This document shows, piece by piece, positions 1-8,279 of a stretch of DNA of 18,134 bases. The notes beneath the pieces are model-generated. The model had not been told where the DNA came from and searched no databases. It worked only from the letters and a program-made list of their open reading frames with translations. Numbering within the stretch: the stretch's first letter is position 1; each line of letters starts with the position of its first letter. Source of the stretch: Planctomycetes bacterium UBA1146 (lineage in GTDB: Bacteria; Planctomycetota; UBA8108; UBA1146); contig DCAA01000031.1 of assembly GCA_002311345.1 (NCBI GenBank), forward strand, positions 61,628 to 79,761, read 5' to 3'. Both the position numbers and the translations under genes were made by a program.

Positions 1-1273
1 TTTTCGAGTGAATCACTTCACCGTTTCCTCGAATCAGCCGGCAGTGCATCCTGGGCTCTGAACCGCTGGCATCCGCCTCTACGTGAAGAAACACATTCTT
101 CTCACCGCCGTCGAAAACCAGTGCCGGGTGGGGAGCATTGGCCGCACCTATCACCGAATTCGCCAGCGGTGAAGTGATCCATTCGTCAACGGGATAACCG
201 GCTCCGTCGTCCGCTGGATAGGAGAGATGGCGACATCGATGAATGTCGCCGGTGACGATCAATACTCCTGAAATCGAATTCTCGCGTATATGATCGAGAA
301 GTCCCTGACGCTCATGGGGGTAGTAGCCCCAGTGGTCGACTTTATTGGGGCGAGTCGCACCATTGAAAATCATGCCACAGGTGATGATCTTGAACGGCGC
401 TCTCGATTCTTTCAGTCCTTGCTTCAACCACTTCCACTGAGCAGCACCGAGCAAGGTCGGACGATCTGCATCGAAAGGAGAAGGCTCCGTCTGGCCATAC
501 CAGCGCGTATCCAGGATGAACAGCTCGATGGGGCCCAGTCGATGCTTCGAGTAAATCCCGCCGCCCGTGTCGTCCCCGATCGGTCCCAGTGCATGGTATT
601 CGGAGAATGCTTGTCGTGAATTGGATCGCCCTGGGATCTTGCCCACCGAATCATTCTTGCCGTAGTCATGGTCATCCCAGGTCGCCAGAATCGGAATCCT
701 ACGAATGAGTGCGGCGACGTGCTGCTGTTGCCAGAATCTACGATACGCCGCTCGCTGACGCTGCAGATCGGTCGTATCGATGTAAGGAGTATCGCCCAGT
801 AAAACCAGAGCGTCGGGCTCGAACTGGCCGATCTGTCGCCAGATCTCACCATCGGCGTAATAGTTCGGATTGGCACAAGATCCGAACACCAGAGTCGCGC
901 GCCCCCGCACCAGCGGAGGTCCAACGATGATCTGATCAGCCCCCTCTGCGACAGCGATTCCATCGGTCAGTATTCGATAACGATATCGATGACCCGGACG
1001 CAACTTCGCCTGTAATACCAGTTCCACCGTCAGGTCTCGATCTTCGCTGGAGATGGCCCGGCTTGTGGCCTGTTCTGCTCCCTCAGCATCGATGAGGATC
1101 GCCTTGATCTCCTGGCCAGCCTCCGTGGCTCGGCACCAGATGCGCACCTGTTCCGGTTCGACCTTGCCCACCATCGGGCCTGCGCTGAGGGCCATTGGGG
1201 ATTCGGGTTCATCCAGAAACACGCCACCATCGAACACCAGCAGCGCACTGATCAAGATTGACATCCACAGCAT
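1..1273 (-). CDS. PhoD-like metallophosphatase (alkaline phosphatase D family), partial, C-terminus beyond the left edge
   Basis: The minus strand is open from ATG 1273 to base 1 with no stop, giving 424 residues of an incomplete protein. A short hydrophobic N-terminus (residues 2-14) suggests export. Residues about 32-118 look like the beta-sandwich N-domain typical of PhoD proteins. The metallophosphatase core follows, with GSC at 131-133, LLGD at 158-161, WDDHD at 199-203 and a GDIH motif at 342-345. In this family these Asp and His residues bind the two metal ions. A likely role is extracytoplasmic hydrolysis of phosphomono- or phosphodiesters; the substrate cannot be read from sequence. 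GAGGAGGG lies just upstream of ATG 1273 and supports the start. The gene is divergent from the glycosyltransferase at 1370. The family call is strong, the exact activity is not. Confidence 0.9.
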   Translation of the reverse strand, partial: MLWMSILISALLVFDGGVFLDEPESPMALSAGPMVGKVEPEQVRIWCRATEAGQEIKAILIDAEGAEQATSRAISSEDRDLTVELVLQAKLRPGHRYRYRILTDGIAVAEGADQIIVGPPLVRGRATLVFGSCANPNYYADGEIWRQIGQFEPDALVLLGDTPYIDTTDLQRQRAAYRRFWQQQHVAALIRRIPILATWDDHDYGKNDSVGKIPGRSNSRQAFSEYHALGPIGDDTGGGIYSKHRLGPIELFILDTRWYGQTEPSPFDADRPTLLGAAQWKWLKQGLKESRAPFKIITCGMIFNGATRPNKVDHWGYYPHERQGLLDHIRENSISGVLIVTGDIHRCRHLSYPADDGAGYPVDEWITSPLANSVIGAANAPHPALVFDGGEKNVFLHVEADASGSEPRMHCRLIRGNGEVIHSK

Positions 1274-1297
1274 GAAACCCCTCCTCGCAAAAAGAAC

Positions 1298-1325
1298 CCG
1301 GTTCACACCAACCCGGGTGTACCGG
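1298..1325. repeat. imperfect inverted repeat between divergent phoD-like and glycosyltransferase genes
   Basis: CCGGT (1298-1302) and ACACC (1305-1309) can pair with GGTGT (1316-1320) and ACCGG (1321-1325), giving a 10-pair stem with a two-base bulge and a six-base loop. An ACCCGGGT palindrome (1311-1318) overlaps the loop. The element sits in the 96-base region between two divergent genes, so an operator or a 5'-leader hairpin is possible. I see no convincing sigma70 -10/-35 pair here, and the functional reading is a guess. Confidence 0.3.
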
Positions 1326-1369
1326 ATGGTAGGGGACTCGCGCTATCCTCCACAGCGAAAAGAGGACAG

Positions 1370-2995
1370 ATGGGTCGCGATGAGCCCGGTGGAATCCGCC
1401 TGCTGCTATTAGGGCTGGCAGTGTTGATGCCTTCGATATGGCTCGATACGAGCCTCACCGGTAGCGATGAATACAACCTCACGTTTCGTACTACACTCGA
1501 GACCGCTGCCAGCGATGACTGGTCTATTCCCACTCTCGATGAGGCACCGCGCCTGCGAAAACCACCGCTGTATTACTGGCTACTGGCTTCGTCGACTCAA
1601 CTGTTCGGATCGAGCCCCTTCTCCCTACGAATCTGGGGAGTAATAGCCGGAGTGTTACTGGCCATCTTTGCTGCCATCCTCGGCAAGCGCTGTTGTGGAG
1701 CCAATCCGACTCTGACGTTCCTGCTGCTCATCTCCACAGTAGGACTCGCTACAGAATCAAGACGTGCGATGCTCGATGTGCCGATGACGTTTCTCATCAT
1801 CTGCTCGATCGAACGATTGCATCACTGGAAAACCACGGGAGAAACCGGAAAGGCGGTGATGTCGGGGTTGCTGTTAGGAGTAGCAACCCTCATCAAACCG
1901 ACCGCCCTCATTTTCGGATGTACCGGGGCAATCAGCCTCTTGATCGCCGGTCCCGGACGCGCCCCAACGGCGCGCCTGAGAGACCTCGGCATCGCGCTAT
2001 TCACGCTGCTCGTGGTCGCCACACCCTGGTGGTTTCTGGTGGCTGATCGATACCCGCAATTGTTGCAGCAAATCTGGCAAGAACAGGTCATCCGAAGAGA
2101 ACTCTCCTGGTTGCATGTCGAGACGATTCCCTCACTTCTGGGCGGACTGCTCGGGTTGATATTGCCGTGGTCCATCGTCGCCATCGCAGCTCTCTTCACA
2201 TTCTTGAAGAGCAAGTCCGCTGGGCTCGAAACACCCGAACGATGGCTCGTCGTGTGGGTAATCCTCTCGACGATCCCGTTTTTGTTCATGAAGACCTTCG
2301 AACGCTACCTGATCCCCGTGCTCCCGGTGCTGGCGATTCTCGTTTCATCTCATCTAGAAGCACTCGATCAGCAAGCCCGAAGAAAGCACCTGCTGATCGC
2401 CACGACCCTGATCGGGATCCCCTGCCTTTTGATCGCTGGATTCATCGGTTGGTTTTCTTGCTCACTGATCGCGGCGGCCATCATCGTGGGCGCATGGCTT
2501 GTCATGTTGATCGTTTCTTTCAACGGCTCCGCTACCAGCAGTGCACTTGCGGGAGCGGCGCTTCTATCCGTGGTGATGGGGATCGGCCTCCCCTCGGTCG
2601 GTATCGGAGCCATTCCGCGCTTTCCAGCAGCATGCCACGATTCTCCCCGTGTCTTCATCGGTTCACAATTTCTCGCCACGCTTCCACTTCGAGAAGGAGC
2701 AGTGATAGCCACCCTGCCGCTGGATCCACGTGCTCTCGCGACTTCCCTTCCGGAGGGCAAAACGACCTTGATCCTGAAGGATGGCGATATCCCCGCACTG
2801 GAAGAAGCTCTTCTGCTGGCTGGAAGAAATGCCAGAAAAGTAGCCACATTCGGGACCTTTCGATCGAGAAAAACGTTTGTGCGCTTCCCTCGTCACGATG
2901 TCACGGTCAACGACTGGAAAACGGCATTCAGAGACCGCTCCCTCGACTCTCTTCGCATACCGTGCTCCATCTTCTTGATGGAACACAGTCCTTGA
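1370..2995 (+). CDS. ArnT/PMT-like GT-C glycosyltransferase, integral membrane
   Basis: 541-residue polytopic membrane protein. The N-terminal hydrophobic helix (about 9-25) is followed by an extracytoplasmic loop with an Asp-Glu pair at D33-E34 and, downstream, RKPPLYYWL (63-71). This is the arrangement seen in ArnT-type enzymes, which use polyprenyl-phosphate-linked sugars (DE..., then KPPL.YW). A second acidic loop, RRAMLDVP with D136, also fits the GT-C fold. Many further hydrophobic segments run to about residue 430, followed by a soluble C-terminal part. It probably transfers a sugar from a lipid-phosphate donor to an envelope acceptor; neither sugar nor acceptor can be told. AGAGGAC a few bases before ATG 1370 supports the start. 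The fucosidase gene begins 43 bases downstream on the same strand, so the two may be co-transcribed. Confidence 0.85.
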   Translation: MGRDEPGGIRLLLLGLAVLMPSIWLDTSLTGSDEYNLTFRTTLETAASDDWSIPTLDEAPRLRKPPLYYWLLASSTQLFGSSPFSLRIWGVIAGVLLAIFAAILGKRCCGANPTLTFLLLISTVGLATESRRAMLDVPMTFLIICSIERLHHWKTTGETGKAVMSGLLLGVATLIKPTALIFGCTGAISLLIAGPGRAPTARLRDLGIALFTLLVVATPWWFLVADRYPQLLQQIWQEQVIRRELSWLHVETIPSLLGGLLGLILPWSIVAIAALFTFLKSKSAGLETPERWLVVWVILSTIPFLFMKTFERYLIPVLPVLAILVSSHLEALDQQARRKHLLIATTLIGIPCLLIAGFIGWFSCSLIAAAIIVGAWLVMLIVSFNGSATSSALAGAALLSVVMGIGLPSVGIGAIPRFPAACHDSPRVFIGSQFLATLPLREGAVIATLPLDPRALATSLPEGKTTLILKDGDIPALEEALLLAGRNARKVATFGTFRSRKTFVRFPRHDVTVNDWKTAFRDRSLDSLRIPCSIFLMEHSP

Positions 2996-3027
2996 CCGTG
3001 CTCTTTTCTGCGCTTGGGATACACACT

Positions 3028-3033
3028 GGGAGG
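3028..3033 (+). promoter_or_regulatory. Shine-Dalgarno that decides the fucosidase start
   Basis: GGGAGG at 3028-3033 lies five bases before ATG 3039. An in-frame GTG at 3033 overlaps this ribosome binding site and is therefore unlikely to be the start. Confidence 0.7.
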
Positions 3034-3038
3034 TGCTG

Positions 3039-4868
3039 ATGTTATCCACGCTGATATTGACTGCAAGTTTGGCGTTGGTCGGAATCTCATCCACTACCGA
3101 TGGAGGAGAATACGAACCTAACTGGGAATCGTTGGCTGAGCATCCAACTCCAGAGTGGTTTAGCGATGCGAAGTTCGGCATCTTCATTCATTGGGGTGTC
3201 TACTCTGTTCCTGCGTTCTGTGACACCAGTACCTACTCCGAGTGGTACCAGTGGTGGCTCGACACCAACAGCCACGGTGGCAAGGTACGGGATTTCCACC
3301 ACCGGGTTTACGGTGAGGATTTCGAGTACCGCCAGTTCGCCCCACTTTTTCGTGCAGAGCTCTATGACCCTGCCGAGTGGGCACGGGTGTTCCGTCGATC
3401 CGGTGCGAAATACATGGTCATCACCAGCAAGCACCATGACGGCTTCTGCCTGTGGCCCAGCGATGTCGCCAGCGAAGTGCGAGGCTATCCCTGGAATAGT
3501 GTTGAAGTCGGCCCGAAGAAGGATCTTCTCGCTGATTTGTTCGCTGCCTGCCGGGCCGAAGGGGTTCGCCCAGGTCTCTACTACTCCTTCATGGAGTGGC
3601 ACAACCCGCTCTACTCCTCTGATCGATCGCGCTACGTCAACGAGGTGATGATCCCGCAGATCCAGGACCTGATCACGCGCTACCAACCGGAGGTCTTCTG
3701 GCCCGACGGCGAATGGAACTTCCCCGACAAAGTGTGGCGCTCCGCCGAGATTCTCGAGTGGATCTACGAGAATGCTGCAAATCCGGATTCCATCGTCGTC
3801 AATGATCGCTGGGGCCAGGGGCTACGCGGCCAGGTGGGCGACTACTCCACCACCGAATACGGCAATCTCGGTAACTCCTCGGGCAAGGGGATGCGTCTAC
3901 AACGCCCCTTCGAGGAGTGTCGCGGCATCGGCCACTCCTTCGCCTTCAACCGCGCCGAGAACTACGACATCTATTCCTCTCGCACCGAGTGCATCCAGAT
4001 GCTGATCGATCTGGTCTCGAAGGGCGGCAACCTGCTGCTGGATATCGGACCCGACGATGACGGGACCATCCCGCTGATCATGGTCGATCGCTTGCTGGCG
4101 ATGGGTCGCTGGCTCGATGTTCATGGCGAATCGATCTACGGCACCACTCGAGGTCCCCTGCAGAAACTGAACTGGGGCAGATCGACTCTCAAAGGCAACG
4201 ACCTCTACCTGCACATCTACGACTGGCCGGAAGATGATCGGATCACCGTCTCGGGCTTGCTGACTGGAATCACCAGCGCCACGCTGCTCGGTGATCGAGT
4301 CGCCGATCGAAACCTGAATATCGACACATCGGAATATGCATCTCCCGTCATCTCGCTTGCAGATCTCCATCCCGACGAGCATGTCTCCGTCATCCGGCTC
4401 CAACTGGCTGGACCTCCCGAAATCGATGAATCGAATCAACCGGACAAAGATGGCATTCACCACCTGCTTGCTTCTTCGGTTCAAATTGCAGGAGGTACAC
4501 TGCGACTAGAAACTCTCAAGGATCCAGACTTCCCGGATGAACCAAATCTGGGCTACTGGACGGATACCGGTTCAACCGCCAGCTGGACCCTGGCCACCGC
4601 TGTCGATCAGCAGTACCAGATCGAGGCTTTGTGCGCCGTCTCTGTCGGAGCGACCGGAGGAATCCTGGAGATCCGGCTCGGCAATGAAATGGTAGTTCAC
4701 ACCTTCGAGAAGGACACCGGTGCCTGGAACCAGTTCGAGTGGATGACTCTGGGACAGATCAGCGCCAAGGGGAAAAAATCCGAGTTGGTGCTACAGGCTC
4801 GTGAAGTTGGTCCTGAGGCGCTGGTCAACATCCGCAGATTGCGGCTAACCCCCGTGGCTCAGGATTGA
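3039..4868 (+). CDS. exported GH29 alpha-L-fucosidase with C-terminal accessory beta domain
   Basis: 609 residues from ATG 3039. Residues 1 to about 20 form a Sec-type signal peptide. The GH29 catalytic barrel follows: FIHWGVYS near 49-56, SKHHDGF (130-136), and FWPDGEW, whose Asp223 matches the family nucleophile (SDGEWE in human FUCA1). Then come VVNDRWG and KGGNLLLDIGP, both typical of the family. The acid/base residue is less conserved in GH29 and I do not assign it. A C-terminal GH29 beta-domain spans roughly 365-460. Residues about 470-609 form an extra Gly/Thr-rich beta domain resembling a carbohydrate-binding or ligand-binding sandwich. The enzyme would release L-fucose from fucosylated glycans outside the cytoplasm. 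Its stop overlaps the stop of the opposing RND gene. Function is confident; linkage specificity is unknown. Confidence 0.95.
   Translation: MLSTLILTASLALVGISSTTDGGEYEPNWESLAEHPTPEWFSDAKFGIFIHWGVYSVPAFCDTSTYSEWYQWWLDTNSHGGKVRDFHHRVYGEDFEYRQFAPLFRAELYDPAEWARVFRRSGAKYMVITSKHHDGFCLWPSDVASEVRGYPWNSVEVGPKKDLLADLFAACRAEGVRPGLYYSFMEWHNPLYSSDRSRYVNEVMIPQIQDLITRYQPEVFWPDGEWNFPDKVWRSAEILEWIYENAANPDSIVVNDRWGQGLRGQVGDYSTTEYGNLGNSSGKGMRLQRPFEECRGIGHSFAFNRAENYDIYSSRTECIQMLIDLVSKGGNLLLDIGPDDDGTIPLIMVDRLLAMGRWLDVHGESIYGTTRGPLQKLNWGRSTLKGNDLYLHIYDWPEDDRITVSGLLTGITSATLLGDRVADRNLNIDTSEYASPVISLADLHPDEHVSVIRLQLAGPPEIDESNQPDKDGIHHLLASSVQIAGGTLRLETLKDPDFPDEPNLGYWTDTGSTASWTLATAVDQQYQIEALCAVSVGATGGILEIRLGNEMVVHTFEKDTGAWNQFEWMTLGQISAKGKKSELVLQAREVGPEALVNIRRLRLTPVAQD
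4859..4868. other. 10-base tail-to-tail overlap of fucosidase and RND genes
   Basis: The fucosidase stop TGA ends at 4868 and the opposing RND stop ends at 4859, so the two coding ends overlap. There is no room for an intergenic terminator, so any transcription stop must lie within the opposite gene. Confidence 0.85.
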
Positions 4869-7800
4869 GAGTCCACCTCTCGCTCGGGGGCCTTTAGCGC
4901 CTCGTGGAATCGATAGGAATAGCGATATAGTACCGGTACCACCAGCAAGGTCATGATGGTCGCCACCATCAGTCCTGCAACAAATACGGTGGCAAAGGGG
5001 CTCCACCTGACATCGAAATGGGGGATTCCGATCGCCATCGGTAGCAACCCGGCAATTGTCGAGATGGTGGTCATCAAGATCGGTCGCATCCGTTCATGCC
5101 CCGCCATCCGCAACGCAACATCGAGTTCCAATCCTTCTCTTCTTCTGCGCTGGATAAAATCCATCAGCACGATGGCATCATTGACCACGATCCCTGTGAG
5201 CCCGATCACCGCTATGAAAGCGGAAACCGTGATATAGGACCTTTCTTCCCGAACCCAGCCCGAGGGCAAAATGTCCGAAAAAAGCGCCAGTAGTGCCATC
5301 ACCAGCACCACCCCCGTGAAGGAGAAAGCCACATTCGACAGAATCACGAAGGGGTAGAAAACTGAACTGAACTGGGCCGATAGGATCAGATAGATGACGA
5401 AAACGGCGATCCAGAACGAGACGAACAGGGTTTCAAAGGATCGATTGGTCGATTGGGCTTCCCCCTCGTAGTTGAAGGAGACACCAGACATCGAGCGAAC
5501 TTCATCTCCCAGAACATCTTCGATCACAAAGGAAACGGTATCGGAGTTGATGACGGCATCGGGTGCCAGATTACCGGTGATGTTGACCGATCTCTGAAAG
5601 TGGCGTCTGCGCAAGATCCCGGGTTCGCTGGTCCCCTTGACGGTGCCAATCTCGCCAAATCTGAGCACACCTGTGTCACCACCGCGAGCCACGGGTAAAC
5701 CGAGAATCGATGTGGGATCCCGGGTTGCTTCTTGATGGAATCGAACACGGATAGGGATCTCATCATCGGTCCGCAGGTAATCACCGACATAAATCCCATC
5801 GAAAGCGCCGGCGACGAAAGTGCGGACCTGACCCGGATCGATTCCATGTACTGCCATCTGTTTCTCATCCGGGATAAACGTCAAGGCATGTGATTGTTGA
5901 TCGCGATCGCTGGCCAGATCAACCACACCCTCGAGGCGCCCACCTGGTTGAGATTCATCTTTGAGTAACTGATACGCTTTGCGCGAGATCTCATCGACTC
6001 CCTCTTGATCGCTGCCTTGAACTCTCACCGTCACTGGAGCTCCGATGGGGGGGCCATCCTTCTGGCCAGTGACCTCGATTCTGACACCCCTCTCTAACCA
6101 GCGTTGCTGTAACTTCTGACGGATGGCTTCGATGGCATCGTTGGGGTTGTCATACACTCGCTCCGATCGGATCGGGAATTCTGCCATGACCAGGCCAAAT
6201 TGATGACTGAACTGGGGCCGGTACGTCGTATCGAGTTTCATTCCCGACAGGCCGACGGCAACTTCGACCAAACCGGTTTCCCGCAATTCCCTGGACAGTT
6301 GCCGCACGATGTCATCGGTCTGGTTCAAACTCGTTCCAGGCCTGGTGTTGACGGCGATATGTAATATCGAGGTGTCTTCAGGAAAAAACACCAGTTTCAG
6401 CATCGGCCTCATGCCCAGCGTCGGCCCGAACCAGCTCTGGACCACGATCCCGACCGCTCCCACGAACAAAAGGACCGCCAGCGCCAGCACTCGGATGCCG
6501 TTGGCCTGGTTCCACAGAAATACCCGGTCGTAGAACCTGGATAACTTACCGGTGAAGCCCGGTCGCGACAGGTATGCCTCGACCCCCTCCGGAACCTCCG
6601 GCCGATCAACTTCCTCCGGGCCGAGCAGGCGATCGAGATCGCTGATGTGAACCGGCAAGATGATGAGACATTCGATGAGGCTCACCCCGAGGGCAACTGA
6701 GACGGTGATGGGCAAAAGCGTAAAAACATCCCCAACAGTCCCCGTCATCAACAGCATCGGCAAGAACGCCGCTATCGTGGTCAAAGTCGCCGTACAGATC
6801 GGAACGATCACTTCCGAAACTCCATCGACAACCGAGTCGCGCAAACCCTTTCCCAGTTCACGGTGTCTGCGGATGTTCTCCAGTACGATGATGGCATCGT
6901 CGACGATGATTCCGACCGTCAATACGAAACCGATCAGGGTAATTTCGTTGATGCTGCTTCCCATGGCGTGAAACACAATCAGTGTGCCCAGAAACGAAAA
7001 CAGAATCCCGCTGACCGTGAGCACCGCTGAGCGGCAAGTGAAGAACACAAACAGTCCCAGGGAGCCAAGCGCGAGGATCTCGAGCGTGGTGTCCTGGCTA
7101 GAGGCCACCACCGCCGTCGAGATGACCGTCAACAACAGAGCCACGCCGGAAGATTTCCATCCCCTCTTGCTCAGGAAGAAGAACAGCGAAGCAACCACCA
7201 GGCCCAGAGCCAGCATCAGGCTATCGTGGAGCACCGCCATCGACTCATTGATCTTGCGAGTCGAATCGAGGATCGCATGAATCTCGAAAGGCAGTTCACT
7301 ACGAGATTTCCGAAACTCATCGACAGCGAGGAGGACATCATCACGGATAGTTTTCGCGTTGGCGGATTTATCCTTGAGAACCCGGCACCCGATCGATTCG
7401 CGCCCATCGAGACTATTCCCCACCGTTCCCCGGATCGCGGATACACCGGTTTCTTCGGGATCGACCAGGTCCGCAACGGTGACGAAAGCACCATCACCGA
7501 CACTTTTCACCACGACACCGAGAACCCCTGAAGCATCACGAGGACGGGTATCGATCCGGATAAAGCGTTCGCCGAGCGCAGTGTCCAGCTCTCCTGCCGG
7601 TAGGGTCCCGCCGTGGGCAGAGATCGCTCCTAGCACTTCGGCAAAGGTCACCCCGTGCCGATCTAGTTTTTTCGGATCGATGGACACCAGAAACTGATCG
7701 AATTCATCACCGGCCAAATCAATTCTCTTCACACCCGGGATTCGTTCCAGTCGGTCACGAAGTTCTTTGGCCAGTAATGTCAGTGCTCTTTTGTCCAGGT

Positions 7801-8272
7801 TGCCATCGTCTGAATTCACCAGCATCACCTGGATCACAGGAACCCATGAGTCCACATCCAGTTCCGCGAAGTATGGCTGAAGTATCTTCCCGTTGACCTG
7901 CGGCAAACTGTTCAGCACCGAAAGCACGCGCAACCGGAACTGGTCGTATCCAACCTTGTGATCGGCGTCATCGGCGAACTTGACGACCACCTCGCTGCGA
8001 CCCGGCACCGAGGTGCTGGCGACGTATTCGATGGCCTCCAGCCCGCGGATTACATCCTCTACAGGCCTCGTGACCAGTCGCTCGACCTCATCGGCAGAGG
8101 CACCCGGATATCGCAAAGAAACCTGGACCTGGCGAAAAGAGATGTTGGGAAATACCTCGACCGGAATGCCCGGGAGAACCACCAGTAGCGCAAACAGGAT
8201 CAGACCGAAGAATGCGATGTTGATCGGTATCGTCGCCCGCAGGACTCTCGAGAGGAAACGCTTCACGGTCAT
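4859..8272 (-). CDS. RND-family efflux pump, inner-membrane subunit (AcrB/HAE type)
   Basis: 1137 residues from ATG 8272, longer than AcrB (about 1049). Typical RND features are TM1 with the following VEVFPNISF segment, a PGASADEVE porter motif near the N-terminus, an Asp pair D458-D459 in TM4 (GIIVDDAIIVLENI) matching AcrB D407/D408, and a second-half repeat with NDAIVLMDFI in the TM10 region. The AcrB-type Lys of the proton relay is absent there. Two consecutive helical hairpins, about 350-392 and 398-440, each begin with LALG (354-357 and 400-403), suggesting a duplicated TM2-TM3 pair. The pump follows the adaptor gene by six bases and should form a proton-driven tripartite exporter with it. 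No TolC-like outer-membrane gene is in the window. Substrate is unknown; drug, lipid or metal export are all possible. Confidence 0.93.
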   Translation of the reverse strand: MTVKRFLSRVLRATIPINIAFFGLILFALLVVLPGIPVEVFPNISFRQVQVSLRYPGASADEVERLVTRPVEDVIRGLEAIEYVASTSVPGRSEVVVKFADDADHKVGYDQFRLRVLSVLNSLPQVNGKILQPYFAELDVDSWVPVIQVMLVNSDDGNLDKRALTLLAKELRDRLERIPGVKRIDLAGDEFDQFLVSIDPKKLDRHGVTFAEVLGAISAHGGTLPAGELDTALGERFIRIDTRPRDASGVLGVVVKSVGDGAFVTVADLVDPEETGVSAIRGTVGNSLDGRESIGCRVLKDKSANAKTIRDDVLLAVDEFRKSRSELPFEIHAILDSTRKINESMAVLHDSLMLALGLVVASLFFFLSKRGWKSSGVALLLTVISTAVVASSQDTTLEILALGSLGLFVFFTCRSAVLTVSGILFSFLGTLIVFHAMGSSINEITLIGFVLTVGIIVDDAIIVLENIRRHRELGKGLRDSVVDGVSEVIVPICTATLTTIAAFLPMLLMTGTVGDVFTLLPITVSVALGVSLIECLIILPVHISDLDRLLGPEEVDRPEVPEGVEAYLSRPGFTGKLSRFYDRVFLWNQANGIRVLALAVLLFVGAVGIVVQSWFGPTLGMRPMLKLVFFPEDTSILHIAVNTRPGTSLNQTDDIVRQLSRELRETGLVEVAVGLSGMKLDTTYRPQFSHQFGLVMAEFPIRSERVYDNPNDAIEAIRQKLQQRWLERGVRIEVTGQKDGPPIGAPVTVRVQGSDQEGVDEISRKAYQLLKDESQPGGRLEGVVDLASDRDQQSHALTFIPDEKQMAVHGIDPGQVRTFVAGAFDGIYVGDYLRTDDEIPIRVRFHQEATRDPTSILGLPVARGGDTGVLRFGEIGTVKGTSEPGILRRRHFQRSVNITGNLAPDAVINSDTVSFVIEDVLGDEVRSMSGVSFNYEGEAQSTNRSFETLFVSFWIAVFVIYLILSAQFSSVFYPFVILSNVAFSFTGVVLVMALLALFSDILPSGWVREERSYITVSAFIAVIGLTGIVVNDAIVLMDFIQRRRREGLELDVALRMAGHERMRPILMTTISTIAGLLPMAIGIPHFDVRWSPFATVFVAGLMVATIMTLLVVPVLYRYSYRFHEALKAPEREVDSQS

Positions 8273-8279
8273 CCCCCCC
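8273..8279 (-). other. seven-G tract between adaptor stop and pump start
   Basis: On the coding (minus) strand the adaptor's stop TAG runs directly into seven consecutive G residues and then ATG 8272. The AGGGGGGG stretch is the only ribosome-binding candidate for the pump, so pump translation probably depends on coupling to adaptor translation. Slippage here would change spacing, not the reading frame. Confidence 0.6.

Noticed and set aside
424..963. 179-residue minus-strand frame in the PhoD region
   Set aside because: The true minus-strand frame, open to the left edge, encodes all PhoD motifs; this one is another frame of the same strand.
2167..3039. 290-residue plus-strand frame overlapping the glycosyltransferase
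   Set aside because: Arg/Ser/His-rich out-of-frame reading within a gene with clear family motifs.
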